The translations under genes and the position numbers were made by a program. A stretch of DNA of 48,399 nt from an uncultured Hungatella sp. (lineage in GTDB: Bacteria > Bacillota > Clostridia > Lachnospirales > Lachnospiraceae): the NCBI GenBank assembly GCA_910577935.1, contig CAJTOT010000023.1:12175-60573 (forward strand), given 5' to 3'. Every line of letters starts with the position of its first letter. Position 1 is the first letter of the stretch. The notes beneath the pieces are model-generated. The model was given only the letters and a program-made list of their open reading frames with translations, had not been told where the DNA came from and searched no databases. Of this stretch, positions 16,051-24,324 are shown piece after piece.

Positions 16051-16950
16051 TTACGTATTTTTCTTTCTGGAATATTCTTTATAAATTCTGGTTATATCCT
16101 GAAGGGCGTTGATATGTTCAAAATCTTTGTGGTAAATCATGTTGATCTCCCTGGTCATGCTCAGATTCTCTATGGAGAGCCCTGCCATCTTCCCCTTGCG
16201 CATCTCCGAGGCGAAGGTGCTGCGGGGGAGGATGGACACGCCGAAGTTCCGGCGCACCAGGTCCTTGATGGTGGCCACATTGTCCACCTCCAGAGTCACG
16301 TTGAACTCGTCCAAGGATACGTTGTTGCTCTCCAAGTGGGACATGAACAGGCTGCGGGTGGCGGAATCAGGCAGGCGCAGAATCAGTCTCTGCCTTTTAA
16401 GCTCCTCCACGGTGACGATCTGTTTTTTGGCCAGGGGATTGTCCTTGGACACAGCCAATATCAGGGAGTCCGTGTCCAGCATGACGGAATTGAAATTAGA
16501 GTCGTTGATGCGGCCCTCGATGATGGCGATGTCCAGCACATAAGTTTTCAGTTTATAATAAAGATTATTTATGGTGTCAGAAATGATAGTTATATGGCTT
16601 CCGGTAATCTGGTTGGTGTAGTCGGCCAGAACCTCGGCGATGATGCTGCTCTCCGAGGAGTGGGTGATGCCCACGGACAGGCGGGTCACATGGCGCTTCT
16701 CGTCCTCCAGGCTCTGAACCAGATTCTGGTAGAGCGTCTGGATGCGGCGGGCGTACTTCACCACAATCTCCCCCTCCGGCGTGGTCTGAAGCCCTTTTTC
16801 GCCTCTTAAGAACAGGGTTGCCCCCAGATCGTGCTCCAGCTGTTTGATGTGCTGGCTCACCGCCGGCTGGGTGAGGGAAAGCTGCTCCGCGGCCCTGGTA
16901 AAATTCCGTGTCTCGTACACCTTCAGTAAAGTTTCCAGTCTTGCGTCCAT
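16051..16950 (-). CDS. LysR-family transcriptional regulator
   Basis: The 299-aa protein has an N-terminal winged HTH (residues ~1-60: LLKVYETRNFTRAAEQLSLTQPAVSQHIKQLEHDLGATLF). A linker helix and a periplasmic-binding-like effector domain (~90-290; LSVGITHSSESSI, 'IIEGRINDSNF', 'NVATIKDLVRRNFGVSILPRS') follow. It is divergent from the antiporter at 17124, the classical arrangement of a LysR activator and its target; a T-N11-A box lies between them. The effector cannot be told from sequence. The coding strand is GC-rich except for the AT-rich C-terminal end (SRKKNT). Confidence 0.92.
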   Translation of the reverse strand: MDARLETLLKVYETRNFTRAAEQLSLTQPAVSQHIKQLEHDLGATLFLRGEKGLQTTPEGEIVVKYARRIQTLYQNLVQSLEDEKRHVTRLSVGITHSSESSIIAEVLADYTNQITGSHITIISDTINNLYYKLKTYVLDIAIIEGRINDSNFNSVMLDTDSLILAVSKDNPLAKKQIVTVEELKRQRLILRLPDSATRSLFMSHLESNNVSLDEFNVTLEVDNVATIKDLVRRNFGVSILPRSTFASEMRKGKMAGLSIENLSMTREINMIYHKDFEHINALQDITRIYKEYSRKKNT

Positions 16951-17006
16951 GATGGTCCTCCCGTAAAATCGCCGGGGATTCGGCTGGCTTTGCCGCCCCG
17001 GATATC

Positions 17007-17070
17007 ATAACAAATCGTTATTGTCATAGTAAAAAACATAATTTGCATTTATTACATAAATCATTATAAT
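17007..17070 (+). promoter_or_regulatory. LysR box and antiporter promoter in the divergent intergenic region
   Basis: ATAAC-aaatc-GTTAT (17007-17021) is a perfect dyad of T-N11-A form, the LysR recognition pattern. It lies upstream of TTGCAT (17043-17048), 16 nt, TATAAT (17065-17070), which points to the antiporter. The position of the box relative to the promoter fits an activator. Confidence 0.6.
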
Positions 17071-17123
17071 AATACCATAGATTCAACAAAAATGTTGGAA
17101 AATATTTTCAGGGGGATAAAGAG

Positions 17124-18377
17124 ATGGCTTTTCTGTATGCTGAGATGGAAGAGTCCACGGCGGTGCTGTGCTCTCTTTCTATTATTTTGTTCGCGGGCTT
17201 CCTCGTGACACGTCTGACCAAGCGGATGCGTCTGCCCAACGTGACCGGGTACATTATCGCGGGGGTGCTCATCGGCCCCTGCTGCTTTCAGATGGTTCCC
17301 GGGGGAATCCTGGAACATATGGGGTTTATGAGCGACATAGCCCTGGCGTTTATCGCCTTCGGCGTGGGCAAATTTTTTAAGAAGGAGATTATAAGGGAGG
17401 CGGGAATCCGGGTGGTGGTGGTGACTCTCTTTGAGGCCCTGGCGGCGGGGATTCTGGTGACTCTGAGCATGAAAGCCATGTTCCGCATCAGCTGGGACTT
17501 TGCCCTGATTCTCGGGGCTATCGCCACAGCCACGGCTCCGGCCAGCACCATGATGACCATCCATCAGTATCACGCCAAGGGGGAATATGTAAACACCCTT
17601 CTTCAGGTGGTGGCCCTGGACGACGTGGTGTGTCTGCTGGCCTTCAGCGTGGTGGTTGCGGTGGTAAATGCCGGGAACGACGGCCGGATTTCCGCCGGTG
17701 ACGTGGTCATGCCTTTTGTCAGCAACGGCATCGGCATTCTGCTGGGCGTGGGAAGCGGAGCGGCGCTGTCCAAGCTTCTTACCCCTGACAGGAGCAAGGA
17801 TAACCGCCTGATCTTGTCGGTGGCCCTGCTCCTGGCCCTGTCGGGAAGCTGTGCGCTGCTGGGGGTCTCCCCCCTCCTGTCCTGCATGGTGTTCGGCGCC
17901 GTGTACATGAATCTCACAGACGACCGAAAGCTGTTTAAGCAGATCAACCGGTTTACGCCTCCTATCATGAGCATGTTTTTCATCATCTCCGGCATGAATC
18001 TGGACCTGGGGGCGATCCGAACCGCAGGCGTGGTGGGATTCAGCTATTTCCTCATCCGCATCGTGGGGAAATACGCAGGGGTCTACGTGGGCTGCATGGT
18101 GACAGGGATGCCTGTGAATATCAAGAAATACATGGGGCTGGCCCTGATTCCCCAGGCGGGAGTGGCCATCGGCCTGGCGTTTCTGGGACAGAGGCTGCTG
18201 GCCCCGGAGATCGGGGATCTGCTTCTGACCATCATCCTGGCTTCCTCCGTGCTCTACGAGCTGGTGGGCCCTGCCTGCGCCAAGATGTCCTTCTTCCTGT
18301 CCGGCGCCGTCAAGCGGGAGGTCATAGATTCGGTGAACCGGTATCAGCCTTCGGGAATGAAAAAACGGGTCAGCTGA
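17124..18377 (+). CDS. CPA2-type cation:proton antiporter
   Basis: The 417-aa polytopic membrane protein has about 12 hydrophobic segments. Family features: 'RLPNVTGYIIAGVLIGP' near residues 34-50, 'DIALAFIAFGVGKFFKK', 'AIATATAPASTMMTIHQYHAKG', 'LLQVVALDDVVCLLAFSV' with the paired acidic residues in the membrane (DD near 172), and 'LIPQAGVAIGLAFLG'. It ends after the membrane domain without a TrkA/RCK domain, unlike KefB/C, so gating must be by other means. The ion (Na+ or K+) cannot be told. It is probably controlled by the divergent LysR. Confidence 0.87.
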   Translation: MAFLYAEMEESTAVLCSLSIILFAGFLVTRLTKRMRLPNVTGYIIAGVLIGPCCFQMVPGGILEHMGFMSDIALAFIAFGVGKFFKKEIIREAGIRVVVVTLFEALAAGILVTLSMKAMFRISWDFALILGAIATATAPASTMMTIHQYHAKGEYVNTLLQVVALDDVVCLLAFSVVVAVVNAGNDGRISAGDVVMPFVSNGIGILLGVGSGAALSKLLTPDRSKDNRLILSVALLLALSGSCALLGVSPLLSCMVFGAVYMNLTDDRKLFKQINRFTPPIMSMFFIISGMNLDLGAIRTAGVVGFSYFLIRIVGKYAGVYVGCMVTGMPVNIKKYMGLALIPQAGVAIGLAFLGQRLLAPEIGDLLLTIILASSVLYELVGPACAKMSFFLSGAVKREVIDSVNRYQPSGMKKRVS

Positions 18378-18393
18378 AAACTTCTGTTCAGAC

Positions 18394-18432
18394 AAAACGA
18401 GCTGTCATCACAAATGTGAGACAGCTCGTTTT
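18394..18432. terminator. Bidirectional terminator between antiporter and SOD genes
   Basis: AAAACGAGCTGTC (18394-18406) and GACAGCTCGTTTT (18420-18432) form a perfect 13-bp stem with terminal A/T tracts, serving both convergent genes. Confidence 0.9.
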
Positions 18433-18450
18433 GCCGTGGGGCAGGGCGCG

Positions 18451-18972
18451 TCAGCCCAGGTTCTTTTTATCCCGCCTGTTCACAAGCTGTATGACCCCGC
18501 AGCCGATTTTGTCACCGGAATTCCCGGCAGGCTGGGAGTGCAGATCGTCAGGCATCTGGTGGATCACCACGGTTTTTCCCAGGATCTGGGGGATGGTAAA
18601 CCGTTTGTCATAGAAAGAGATCCAGGCGTAGCCCTGGTTGGCGAACAGGGGGAGCAGATCCCCGGCGTGCTGGGGGTGAGGGGCGCCGGAAGGGTTAAAA
18701 TGGGCCCCGGTATTCTGGAAATTGTTTCCGCAGTCCCCGTTTTCGTGGATGTGCATGCCGTAAAAATCGGAGCTCCCGGGGGAAAGCCTGTCAGGCAGTC
18801 CGAAGAGTTCCGCCTCGATAAGGGTGCCGCCGTAGGGGGTCTCGTAGAATTTTACCAGTCCGCTGAGAAGAGGCGCCTGGGCTCCTCCTGTGACCCAGGC
18901 CAAAGCCATGGGCTCGTTGTCCTCTAAAATCTCGGCAAAGAGATCTCCTGGGGTTTTTTGTCTGTCAGCCAT
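18451..18972 (-). CDS. sodC: Cu/Zn superoxide dismutase-family protein, no signal peptide
   Basis: The 173-aa protein retains all metal ligands of Cu/Zn SOD by pattern: H74 and H76 (MHIHENGDC), H91 (GAHFNP, bridging His), H99, H102 and D105 (HPQHAGD, zinc site with the short bacterial loop), and H138 (VVIHQMPDD). The disulphide pair C81/C158 is present. The active-site Arg of the usual G-x-x-R-x-x-CG segment appears as Lys (GDKIGCG). There is no signal peptide, so it is cytosolic, unlike most bacterial SodC. Its substrate and activity in an anaerobe are uncertain. AAAGGAGG precedes the start. Confidence 0.87.
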   Translation of the reverse strand: MADRQKTPGDLFAEILEDNEPMALAWVTGGAQAPLLSGLVKFYETPYGGTLIEAELFGLPDRLSPGSSDFYGMHIHENGDCGNNFQNTGAHFNPSGAPHPQHAGDLLPLFANQGYAWISFYDKRFTIPQILGKTVVIHQMPDDLHSQPAGNSGDKIGCGVIQLVNRRDKKNLG

Positions 18973-19143
18973 ATAAAAATCCTCCTTTGGTGTAGAATAT
19001 GGAGAGAGCAGGACCGAGGTGTATGATGTTAAGGAAATATTTAGTAGAAATTTTCATGAAGGGGTGGTAAACTATCCACATAGGTCATTGAGACAAAGGC
19101 CAATGCCGACCCCATAACAATTTGAGGAGGAATCAGAATAACC

Positions 19144-20247
19144 ATGGAGAACAACAAGAAAAAGATCATACTCACCGGAGACCGCCCCACAGGGAGACTT
19201 CACGTAGGCCACTATGTGGGCTCTCTCAAGAGGCGGGTGGAGCTTCAGAATTCCGGAGAGTATGATGATATTTTTATTATGATAGCCGACGCCCAGGCGC
19301 TCACGGACAACGCGGACAACCCGGAGAAGGTGAGGCAGAATATTATCGAGGTGGCGCTTGACTACTTGTCCTGCGGTCTGGACCCGGAAAAGTCCACATT
19401 ATTTATCCAGTCCCAGATTCCTGAGCTGACGGAACTGACTTTCTACTATATGAATCTGGTAACTGTGTCCAGGCTTCAGAGGAATCCCACGGTAAAGAAT
19501 GAGATCAAGATGCGGAACTTCGAGGCCAGCATTCCCGTGGGCTTTTTCGCGTACCCCATCAGCCAGGCCTCGGACATCACCGCTTTCCAGGCCACCACCG
19601 TGCCTGTGGGGGAGGATCAGCTCCCCATGATCGAGCAGACCAGGGAGATCGTCAGAAGCTTCAACCATATCTACGGGGAGGCGCTGACAGAGCCCGATGC
19701 CCTGATCCCGGACAACAAGGCGTGTCTGCGTCTTCCGGGAACCGACGGCAAGGCCAAGATGAGCAAATCCCTGAACAACTGCATCTACCTCTCGGATACC
19801 GAGGAGGAGGTGAAGAAAAAGGTTATGAGCATGTTCACAGATCCTAACCATCTGCGGGTCCAGGACCCCGGCCAGGTGGAGGGGAACCCGGTGTTCATCT
19901 ACCTGGACGCTTTCTGTAAAGAACAGCATTTTGAGCAGTTCCTGCCGGAGTACAAGAACCTTGATGAGCTGAAAGCCCACTATACCAGAGGGGGGCTGGG
20001 GGACGTGAAGGTGAAGCGCTTCCTCAATGCGGTTCTCCAGGAGGAGCTGGCGCCTATCCGTGCCCGCCGCAAAGAGTACGAGAAAAATATCCCGGAGGTT
20101 TACCGCATACTCAAGGAGGGCAGCATAAAGGCCCAGAAAGCGGCGGCCCGGACTCTGGCGGACGTGAAGGCGGCCATGAAGATCAACTATTTTGACGACC
20201 AGGAACTGATTCAGAGCCAGGCCAGACGTTTTGGCGAGAACGGATGA
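19144..20247 (+). CDS. trpS: Tryptophan-tRNA ligase
   Basis: The 367-aa class I synthetase charges tRNA-Trp. The HIGH motif is seen as 'TGRLHVGHYVGS' (near 16-27) and the KMSKS loop as 'KAKMSKSLNN' (near 205). 'ADAQALTDN', 'ASDITAFQATTVPVGEDQLPMIEQTREI' are TrpRS-typical. GAGGAGG at 19124-19130 is 13 nt from ATG 19144, a long spacing. I searched the 170-nt leader for a T-box (specifier loop, GGTGG anti-terminator) and did not find one. A small hairpin (CATTG 19086-19090 with CAATG 19101-19105) is present. Confidence 0.96.
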   Translation: MENNKKKIILTGDRPTGRLHVGHYVGSLKRRVELQNSGEYDDIFIMIADAQALTDNADNPEKVRQNIIEVALDYLSCGLDPEKSTLFIQSQIPELTELTFYYMNLVTVSRLQRNPTVKNEIKMRNFEASIPVGFFAYPISQASDITAFQATTVPVGEDQLPMIEQTREIVRSFNHIYGEALTEPDALIPDNKACLRLPGTDGKAKMSKSLNNCIYLSDTEEEVKKKVMSMFTDPNHLRVQDPGQVEGNPVFIYLDAFCKEQHFEQFLPEYKNLDELKAHYTRGGLGDVKVKRFLNAVLQEELAPIRARRKEYEKNIPEVYRILKEGSIKAQKAAARTLADVKAAMKINYFDDQELIQSQARRFGENG

Positions 20248-20278
20248 GGCTCTGCCTATGACACATAGAGGAATACTT

Positions 20279-21865
20279 ATGAGAAAAGGGAAAACCAGCA
20301 GATCCGCCGGCGGCTTTTCGGCGGGCGCGGCAAGACTGGCGGCGGCAGCGCTGTCCCTGTGTCTGATGACTTCTTTTCCTGCGGCGGCGGCGCCCGGCGC
20401 CGGACAGGTTACACAGGAGGCGCCCGGAGGAGCCGGGGAGAGCGGGGGACAGGTTACGGGAAGCGGTCCCTCGTCAGGCAGCGCAGGCGGAGGACAGGTT
20501 ACGAGGGAGAGCCCCGGAGCCGGGGTGTCTTCGACGGAGGGACCGGGAGCCGGGAATTCAGGGGTGTCTGCGCCGGGGAACCCTCCGGTGGGTTCAGGCA
20601 GCACAGGGTCTTTGGGCTCTGACGGTCCGTCTGCGTCGGCGGACTCTGCGTCGGGCGCGCCGGGAGGAGCAGACGCCGGACAGACCGGGCCGGGAGGTCC
20701 TTCAGGGGGAACGGGAAGTTCCGGCCAGACAGGGGCCGCCGGTTCCGCAACGGAGCAGCCGGGGGAGTCAGGGACCCTTCCGGACGCGCCGGTGATTCGG
20801 GCCGAGGGGGCGGTGGTGATAGACGCCGCCACGGGAAAGATCCTCTGCGGAAAGAATGAGACCAGCCGGTTTTATCCTGCCAGCATCACCAAGCTGATGA
20901 CGGCCATGGTGGTTTTGGAGCGGACAAACCTGGAGGACACGGTGACTTTCTCCGAGTCGGCCACCACCAACTTAGAGTCCGGCGCCTCCACGCTGAATCT
21001 GGCGGAGGGAGACCGGCTGACGGTGGAGCAGTGTCTCTACGGTCTTCTGCTGAAATCAGCCAACGAGATAGGCAACGCCCTGGCGGAGCATGTCTCGGGG
21101 AGTGTGGAAGGCTTTGTCCAGCTGATGAACCAGAAGGCGGCGGAGCTTGGCTGCACGGGGACTCATTTTGCCAACCCCCACGGACTCAATGACAGCAGCC
21201 ACTATACCACGCCCTACGACATGGCCCTCATCGCCAGGGCCGCCTTTCAGAATCAGACCCTGTGCAGGATCGACACCACCCTCACCTACCAGTTTCCCGC
21301 CACCAGGAAGGGGGCGGCTCAGACCATCACCATGGGCCACAAGATGATGTTCCCCGACGATTCCAGGTACTATGAGGGGATCATCGGAGGCAAGACCGGT
21401 TACACCTCCATCGCGGGCAACACTCTGGTCACAGGAGCCGAGAGAGGCGGGGCGCGGCTTGTGGCGGTGGTGATGAAGAGCAAGTCCACCCACTATACAG
21501 ACACAAAGCAGCTTTTGGACTACGGTTTCGCGGTCATGGGCCAGACAGCCCCGGCGGCAGGCTGGCAGAAGGATGGTACCGGCTGGTATTATATTCTGGA
21601 CAGCGGCCAGAGGGCGGCGGGGCAGTGGCTGAGTGTGGATCAGACAGATTACTGGATAGACCCAGACGGGTATATGGCCACGGGCTGGCGGCAGTTTGCC
21701 GGCGGAGAGTGGTATTATTTCCGCTCCAGCGGAGCCAAGGCGGTGAATTACTGGGTTGAGGACAGCGGAAAATGGTTCTATCTGGGAGACCGGGGAGTCA
21801 TGCTTAAGGACACCCGCACGCCGGACGGATACCGGCTGGGAGCGGACGGAGCCTGGATACAATAG
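20279..21865 (+). CDS. D-alanyl-D-alanine carboxypeptidase (S11) with disordered linker and choline-binding-type repeats
   Basis: The 528-aa secreted penicillin-binding protein trims peptidoglycan stem peptides. Signal peptide residues ~1-38 end at SFPAAAA. Residues ~39-180 are a Gly/Ser/Pro/Gln-rich low-complexity linker with three GQVT motifs. The S11 catalytic domain follows with S202-x-x-K205 (PASITKLM), S260-A-N262 and K372-T-G. From ~427 on there are aromatic repeats (GWQKDGTGWYYI, QTDYWIDPDGYMATGW, GGEWYYFRSSG, DSGKWFYLGD) of the cell-wall/choline-binding type. ATG 20279 has AGAGGA 6 nt before it; ATG 20231 and 20258 are upstream but without such a site. Confidence 0.92.
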   Translation: MRKGKTSRSAGGFSAGAARLAAAALSLCLMTSFPAAAAPGAGQVTQEAPGGAGESGGQVTGSGPSSGSAGGGQVTRESPGAGVSSTEGPGAGNSGVSAPGNPPVGSGSTGSLGSDGPSASADSASGAPGGADAGQTGPGGPSGGTGSSGQTGAAGSATEQPGESGTLPDAPVIRAEGAVVIDAATGKILCGKNETSRFYPASITKLMTAMVVLERTNLEDTVTFSESATTNLESGASTLNLAEGDRLTVEQCLYGLLLKSANEIGNALAEHVSGSVEGFVQLMNQKAAELGCTGTHFANPHGLNDSSHYTTPYDMALIARAAFQNQTLCRIDTTLTYQFPATRKGAAQTITMGHKMMFPDDSRYYEGIIGGKTGYTSIAGNTLVTGAERGGARLVAVVMKSKSTHYTDTKQLLDYGFAVMGQTAPAAGWQKDGTGWYYILDSGQRAAGQWLSVDQTDYWIDPDGYMATGWRQFAGGEWYYFRSSGAKAVNYWVEDSGKWFYLGDRGVMLKDTRTPDGYRLGADGAWIQ

Positions 21866-21874
21866 GAGGCGGCT

Positions 21875-22630
21875 ATGAAAGAAAAATTGTACACCATAGA
21901 ACTTCACGATGCCCTGGCTTCGGGAGATGAGTGCCCCTTCTGCTGGCTTGAGAGGAAGCTGGAACAGGAGGCCATGGAGTTTGTCCTGGGCTCTTCCTAC
22001 ATGGAAAGCGATATCCGGGACATGACCGACAAACAGGGGTTCTGCCGGCGGCACACCAAGGCCATGTACGACTACGGCAACACCTTAGGCAACGCCTGGA
22101 TCTTGAAGACAAGGCTGGTATGGCTGAGAGAGGAGCTTAAGAAGCAGATGAACGGCTTCTCCCCCCAGCCCTCCGCCGTGCTGGGACGATTTAAGAAAAA
22201 GGACGCCGGGGAGAGCTCTGTCAGTGCCTGGATTCGCGGGGAGGAGAGCCACTGCTATGTATGCGGCCGTGTGGAGGAGACATACCGGCGGGTTCTGGAC
22301 ACCTTTGTCTACCAGGTAAAGCATGAAAAAGAATTTCTGGACCTGGTAAAGTCGGGCAAGGGGTTCTGCATCCATCACTTCGCGGACCTGGTGGAGGCGT
22401 GTGAACAGGGGCTGGGAAAAAAGGACCAGGACCAGATATTTCCACTGCTGTTTGAGCAGATGAACCGGGAGCTGGACCGCATCCAGGAGGATATCGACTG
22501 GCTCATCGAGAAGTATGATTACAGAAACGCGGACAAGGACTGGAAAAATTCCCAGGACGCGGTGCAGAGAACCATGCAGAAGATCACGGGGGGCCATCCT
22601 GCGGACCCGGTGTTCAAAAGCCGCAAATAA
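21875..22630 (+). CDS. DUF6062-like Cys-rich protein of unknown function
   Basis: The 251-aa soluble protein has four Cys/His clusters: DECPFCWLERKLEQEAMEF (C20/C23), 'DKQGFCRRHTKAMYDYGN', 'ESHCYVCGRVEETYRRVLDTF' and 'GKGFCIHHFADLVEAC'. The layout is an internal duplication: CxxC followed ~40-50 residues later by GFC-x-x/H-H. It matches what I remember of DUF6062, a Clostridia family of unknown role. The clusters suggest two metal (zinc or Fe-S) or redox sites. It lies 9 nt after the carboxypeptidase gene with AGGAGGC as ribosome site. Function is not assigned. Confidence 0.75.
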   Translation: MKEKLYTIELHDALASGDECPFCWLERKLEQEAMEFVLGSSYMESDIRDMTDKQGFCRRHTKAMYDYGNTLGNAWILKTRLVWLREELKKQMNGFSPQPSAVLGRFKKKDAGESSVSAWIRGEESHCYVCGRVEETYRRVLDTFVYQVKHEKEFLDLVKSGKGFCIHHFADLVEACEQGLGKKDQDQIFPLLFEQMNRELDRIQEDIDWLIEKYDYRNADKDWKNSQDAVQRTMQKITGGHPADPVFKSRK

Positions 22631-22702
22631 AGGCAGCCTTCGGAGTATAATTTTGCATTAATGGCAGATACTACCTTCATCAACGGATAGGAGGTAATTG
22701 CA

Positions 22703-23299
22703 ATGCAGGATTTGAAAAACAGCGAGACCCTGAAAAACCTCATGAGGGCTTTTGCCGGGGAGAGTCAGGCCAGGAACCGCTACACTTTCGCGGCGGGCAT
22801 AGCAAAGCAGGAGAAGCTCCCTGTGATCGAAGCGGTGTTTCAGTTTACCGCGGACCAGGAGAAGGCTCACGGGGAGCTTTTTTACAATTACATGAAGGAA
22901 CTGGCGGGAGAGAATATTCATATTGACGGAGGCTATCCGGTGGATATCTCCCAAAAGACCGTAGATCTCTTAAAGGCCGCCAGACACAATGAATACGAAG
23001 AGCATGACGTGGTGTACCGGCAGTTCGGCGAGAAGGCGAAGGCGGAGGGATTTGAGGAGATCGGAAGGGTTTTCCATCAGATCGCCGCGGTTGAGAAGAT
23101 GCACGGGGACAGGTTTGAAATGCTTGCCGACTGGATGGAGCAGGGGAAGCTGTTTGTGTCGGACGCGGCCACAGGCTGGATGTGCCTGAACTGCGGCCAT
23201 GTTCTCACAGCCGCCAAGGCGCCGGGAATCTGTCCTGTGTGCAGGCATGACCAGGGATATTTCATACGCCTGGAGCTGGCGCCGTACACCCGTCTGTGA
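22703..23299 (+). CDS. rbr: Rubrerythrin
   Basis: The 198-aa non-haem di-iron peroxidase reduces H2O2 in anaerobes. The four-helix ferritin-like domain (residues ~1-145) shows E-x-x-x-R (AGESQARNRYTF), 'DQEKAHGELF', 'EYEEHDVVYRQF' and 'VEKMHGDRF', which hold the iron-binding Glu/His. A C-terminal rubredoxin-type site (MCLNCGHV ... CPVCRHDQGYF) has two CxxC pairs. Length and order are normal. It has a strong AGGAGG ribosome site and a 72-nt leader with no clear promoter match (TATAAT at 22646-22651 lacks a good -35). Confidence 0.96.
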   Translation: MQDLKNSETLKNLMRAFAGESQARNRYTFAAGIAKQEKLPVIEAVFQFTADQEKAHGELFYNYMKELAGENIHIDGGYPVDISQKTVDLLKAARHNEYEEHDVVYRQFGEKAKAEGFEEIGRVFHQIAAVEKMHGDRFEMLADWMEQGKLFVSDAATGWMCLNCGHVLTAAKAPGICPVCRHDQGYFIRLELAPYTRL

Positions 23300-23427
23300 C
23301 AGGCCTGCCTGTGTAAATATGCCGGGAGGAGCCCTCTGAATCCCTGGGCGGGAGAAAAGGGGGCTGCCCTATGGGGCGGGAAGATGCCGGTGGCAGACGG
23401 GCCGCCGGCCCGGCAGGAGGAGCAAAG

Positions 23428-24324
23428 ATGTGGAGATTAGCAGCGGTAAGCGGAATAGGGGCGGCGGCATGCCTGAGATCCTCCTGGGAGCGGAGACATT
23501 TTGTCACAGAGGCCTACGAACTGTCCTCCCCGAAGCTGGAGGAGGAGAAGACCTTCGTGTTTCTCTCAGACCTCCATGACAATTGCTTTGGTCCGGGGCA
23601 GAAGACGCTTCTGGGAGAGATTGATAAGATAAAACCAGACGCCGTGTTCATAGGCGGGGACATGATGGTGGTGAAAAAACAGGCCGACCTGTCCGCGGCT
23701 CTGTTTCTCGTGAAAAAGCTGGCCGGAAGCTACCCGGTATACTATGGAAACGGCAACCACGAGAACCGCATGGACCGGAAGAGGCACGTCTACGGGGACA
23801 AGTATGACCTGTTTGTGAGAGAGCTTAAGGAGGCGGGGGTATGCCACCTGTCCGACGCGAGCGTCACGCTGCCAGGTCCCATCCGCCTCAGCGGCCTGAA
23901 CCTGGAGAAGAGACACTATAAAAAGAGGGCGGGCGGCGATCTGGAGGTCTCCTACATAGAAAAGCGCCTGGGAGATCCGGAGAGACAGATGTTCCAGATT
24001 CTTCTGGCCCACTCTCCCCTCTATGGAGAGACTTACGCCAGATGGGGGGCCGACTTGACTCTCTCAGGCCATTTTCACGGGGGAACCATAAGAATCCCCG
24101 GTCTGGGAGGGCTCATGACGCCGCAGTTTCATTTTTTCCTGGAAAGCTGCGGAGGATGCCTGCGGACAGGGGACAAAGTCATGATCGTCAGCAGAGGGCT
24201 GGGAACCCACTCCATCAATATAAGGCTTAACAACCGGCCGGAGCTGACCGTGATCAGGCTTCTGCCGGCGGCGAAAAGGACAGAAGAAAGGGGGGACAAG
24301 GGACATGACGGCGATTTCTTATAA
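23428..24324 (+). CDS. Calcineurin-type metallophosphoesterase, membrane-anchored
   Basis: The 298-aa protein has a short hydrophobic N-terminus (~1-16) and a metallophosphoesterase domain. The metal motifs occur in order: FLSDLHDN (~46), 'FIGGDMM', 'YYGNGNHENRMD', 'LLAHSPLYG' and 'LTLSGHFHGGTIRIPG'. This YkuE/YaeI-like class acts on lipid or nucleotide phosphates; the substrate is unknown. ATG 23428 follows CAGGAGGAG. The frame is open upstream to about 23371 but without a ribosome site. It overlaps scpA by 20 nt, as is often seen in Lachnospiraceae. Confidence 0.9.
   Translation: MWRLAAVSGIGAAACLRSSWERRHFVTEAYELSSPKLEEEKTFVFLSDLHDNCFGPGQKTLLGEIDKIKPDAVFIGGDMMVVKKQADLSAALFLVKKLAGSYPVYYGNGNHENRMDRKRHVYGDKYDLFVRELKEAGVCHLSDASVTLPGPIRLSGLNLEKRHYKKRAGGDLEVSYIEKRLGDPERQMFQILLAHSPLYGETYARWGADLTLSGHFHGGTIRIPGLGGLMTPQFHFFLESCGGCLRTGDKVMIVSRGLGTHSINIRLNNRPELTVIRLLPAAKRTEERGDKGHDGDFL

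Noticed and set aside
16042..16809. A 255-codon plus-strand frame opposite lysR
   Set aside because: It is a shadow of the LysR gene with no domain of its own.
18973..19143. A T-box leader for trpS (suggested by a GGGTGG stretch)
   Set aside because: No specifier stem, no conserved AGGGTGG-CCGCG-type antiterminator and no terminator were found.
19399..20832. A 477-codon minus-strand frame opposite trpS and the carboxypeptidase
   Set aside because: It covers two unrelated certain genes; its Pro/Ala-rich start is the complement of the Gly/Ser linker.
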